A stretch of DNA of 41,746 bases, taken from Seleniivibrio woodruffii. Lineage in GTDB: Bacteria > Chrysiogenota > Deferribacteres > Deferribacterales > Geovibrionaceae. The notes under the pieces were generated by a model. It made no database searches. It saw only the letters and a program-made list of their open reading frames with translations, and was not told the origin of the DNA. The DNA is taken from positions 1 to 41,746 of the forward strand of contig NZ_JAJUIS010000009.1 in NCBI RefSeq assembly GCF_029267515.1. The letters run 5' to 3'. Numbering within the stretch: the stretch's first letter is position 1; each line of letters begins with the position of its first letter. Both the position numbers and the translations under genes were made by a program. This document shows, one piece after another, positions 40,459-41,746 of the stretch.

Positions 40459-41612
40459 ATACCGCTCGCTTTCAGCGCCCTGAACGCGTCCAGTATCCTT
40501 TCCGTTTCATCCGTCACGTCAAGCCGCATGGTGAGCCTCAGACGTGCAGTGTTCACAGGAACAGTGGGCGGTCGTATGGCGCCTGCGTATATGCCCTTTT
40601 CCATGAGAAACTCTTTCGCCAGCATAACCCTCTCATTTGCGCCGAGGATAACGGGAATTATCTGAGTTACACTCAGACCCGTGTCAAATCCCATGGAACG
40701 CAGAGCGCCGCGGATACTGTCTGAGAAATCGAGCAGTCTGTAACCTATATCGTGGTTATCCTGAACGTAGTTCAGCGCCGCAAGGTTTGCTGCGATAACG
40801 GCGGGCGGAAGCGATGTTGAATAGATAAACGAGCGTCCTCTGTTGCGCAGATAATCTATAATATCCGCATCGCCGGCAACATATGCCCCGAACGAGCCGA
40901 AAGCCTTGCTGTAAGTGCCCATATGAACGTCTATTGAGGTTTCAAGCCCAGACTCATGGGCATAGCCGCTTCCACGCCCGAACACGCCGGAAGCGTGAGC
41001 CTCGTCGATAACCGTAAGCGCTCCGTACTGTTTCGCCAGAGCAACGATATCCCTCAGGCGGCAAACGTCGCCGTCCATACTGAACACCGTGTCGGTAGCT
41101 ATTATTTTATCTTTGATATCCTTATGTTTTTCCAGAAGTGCGGCGAGATCGGATACGTCGTTATGCTTATACCGGACGTGCTTTGCACCGCTGAGGATTA
41201 TTCCGTCTATGATGCTGGCGTGGTTCAGCTTATCGGAGAAAACGGCAGTGTTCCTGTCTGCAAATGCTGAGAATATGGAAAGATTAGCCGCATACCCGCT
41301 GTTGAAAACAAGAGCTTTCTCCGTCTGCTTAAACAGTGCGGTTTTATGCTCCAGTTCGTCGTAAATGCTGTAGTTGCCCGTCACTATGCGGGATGCGCCG
41401 CTGGTGGTACCCAGCTTCATAACCGCCTCTGCTGACGCCGAGCGTATCGCCTCCACCTCGGAAAGTCCCAGATAATTGTTTGAAGCAAGGTTAAGATATT
41501 TTATGCCGTTGATGTTCACAAACTTGCCCGCACCCTCGCTCATTTCCGGCATGGTGCGGAAAAGATGCTGTTCGTGCAGTTCGTTCAGTTTTTTCTTGAT
41601 TTTATCTCTCAT
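40455..41612 (-). CDS. bioF: 8-amino-7-oxononanoate synthase
   Basis: 385 residues; a PLP enzyme of the alpha-oxoamine synthase family. PLP-lysine is K236 in GTYSKAFGSFGAY; VIDEAHASG (D203, H206) binds the cofactor; NYLGLS near residue 46 and TGSASRIVTGN-like TSGASRIVTGN near 70 are conserved. It condenses pimeloyl-ACP with alanine. No Shine-Dalgarno site precedes the ATG, and the predicted transcription start falls on the start codon. First gene of the operon, divergent from bioA. Confidence 0.97.
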   Translation of the reverse strand: MRDKIKKKLNELHEQHLFRTMPEMSEGAGKFVNINGIKYLNLASNNYLGLSEVEAIRSASAEAVMKLGTTSGASRIVTGNYSIYDELEHKTALFKQTEKALVFNSGYAANLSIFSAFADRNTAVFSDKLNHASIIDGIILSGAKHVRYKHNDVSDLAALLEKHKDIKDKIIATDTVFSMDGDVCRLRDIVALAKQYGALTVIDEAHASGVFGRGSGYAHESGLETSIDVHMGTYSKAFGSFGAYVAGDADIIDYLRNRGRSFIYSTSLPPAVIAANLAALNYVQDNHDIGYRLLDFSDSIRGALRSMGFDTGLSVTQIIPVILGANERVMLAKEFLMEKGIYAGAIRPPTVPVNTARLRLTMRLDVTDETERILDAFRALKASGI

Positions 41613-41618
41613 GGGGAA

Positions 41619-41646
41619 ATAATATCAAAGGCACAGACCCTGTCAA
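41619..41646 (-). promoter_or_regulatory. bioF promoter, predicted leaderless
   Basis: On the minus strand TTGACA (41646-41641), 16 bases, TATTAT (41624-41619), then six bases to the ATG (41612). +1 is expected on the A of the start codon. Confidence 0.65.
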
Positions 41647-41662
41647 TGAATAAGGAAGAATC

Positions 41663-41746
41663 ATGAAAGTTAACACGCCCATTTGGCACCCCTGCACCCA
41701 GATGAAAGACCATGAAACCTACCCCATAATCAAAATCGAACGGGGC
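41663..41746 (+). CDS. bioA: Adenosylmethionine-8-amino-7-oxononanoate aminotransferase, N-terminal fragment
   Basis: 28 codons up to the window edge. The translation MKVNTPIWHPCTQMKDHE contains the BioA N-terminal signature W-H-P-C/F-T-Q-M. AAGGAAGA lies just before the ATG. The PLP enzyme transfers an amino group from S-adenosylmethionine to the BioF product. It is divergent from bioF with only 50 bases between the starts. The rest of the gene lies outside the window. Confidence 0.88.
   Translation, partial: MKVNTPIWHPCTQMKDHETYPIIKIERG

Noticed and set aside
1-41746. CRISPR arrays
   Set aside because: No regularly spaced direct repeats with unique spacers were seen; the only repeats are those of the toxin-antitoxin island.

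Overview
The window looks like chromosomal DNA from an anaerobically respiring Gram-negative bacterium of moderate GC content. Most gene starts carry strong Shine-Dalgarno sites. The combination of a Kdp potassium pump, periplasmic molybdoenzymes with c-type cytochromes, a beta-barrel outer-membrane protein, a DUF485/ActP acetate carrier and a B12-regulated metE would fit Deferribacterota (Geovibrio/Denitrovibrio-like). That assignment is inference from gene content only.

Layout. 1-180: a tRNA-Leu with anticodon AAG and its terminator. 254-8923: a high-affinity potassium uptake locus, with a sigma-54 response regulator, a KinB-like histidine kinase, kdpF, kdpA, kdpB, kdpC and a short KdpD that lacks the kinase half. 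A sigma-54 promoter and two identical-type inverted repeats lie between regulator and kinase, so the operon appears to be driven by sigma-54 instead of KdpDE. 9189-14075: a histidine kinase, a TorA/DorA/BisC-type S/N-oxide reductase, a small monoheme cytochrome c with no usual start codon, and an OmpR-type regulator. 14171-20239: a second respiratory operon with a beta-barrel outer-membrane protein, a six-heme periplasmic cytochrome, DmsA, DmsB and a TorD/DmsD chaperone, but no DmsC quinol-oxidising membrane anchor.

20326-25102: housekeeping and small genes, namely mscL, a Cys-rich secreted peptide, an AlaX-type editing protein, a small lipoprotein, rpsT, a heptosyltransferase-like GT9 enzyme, a periplasmic rhodanese-like protein and an unknown secreted protein. 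25188-27865: an AT-rich accessory island with two toxin-antitoxin operons (ParD-like/RelE-ParE-like and HipBA), bracketed by repeated 17-29 bp end sequences in direct and inverted orientation, as in transposon ends. 28504-31060: a cobalamin riboswitch and metE. 31059-34772: small genes of mostly unknown function and a capsule-type glycosyltransferase. 34843-39158: a cNMP/CBS/DUF294 signalling protein divergent from the DUF485-actP acetate transport operon. 39158-41746: biotin genes bioC, bioG/H-like and bioF, divergent from a truncated bioA.

The two molybdoenzyme operons appear to form one respiratory module: a two-component system flanks the first reductase, a shared nonamer precedes both the regulator and the porin operon, and only one chaperone gene is present. 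The most interesting points are the porin/six-heme cytochrome/DmsAB set without an anchor, the sigma-54 rewired kdp operon with paired enhancer sites, the end-repeat-bracketed toxin-antitoxin island, a hidden cytochrome gene with a probable AUA start, and two promoters placed so that hipB and bioF should be leaderless.
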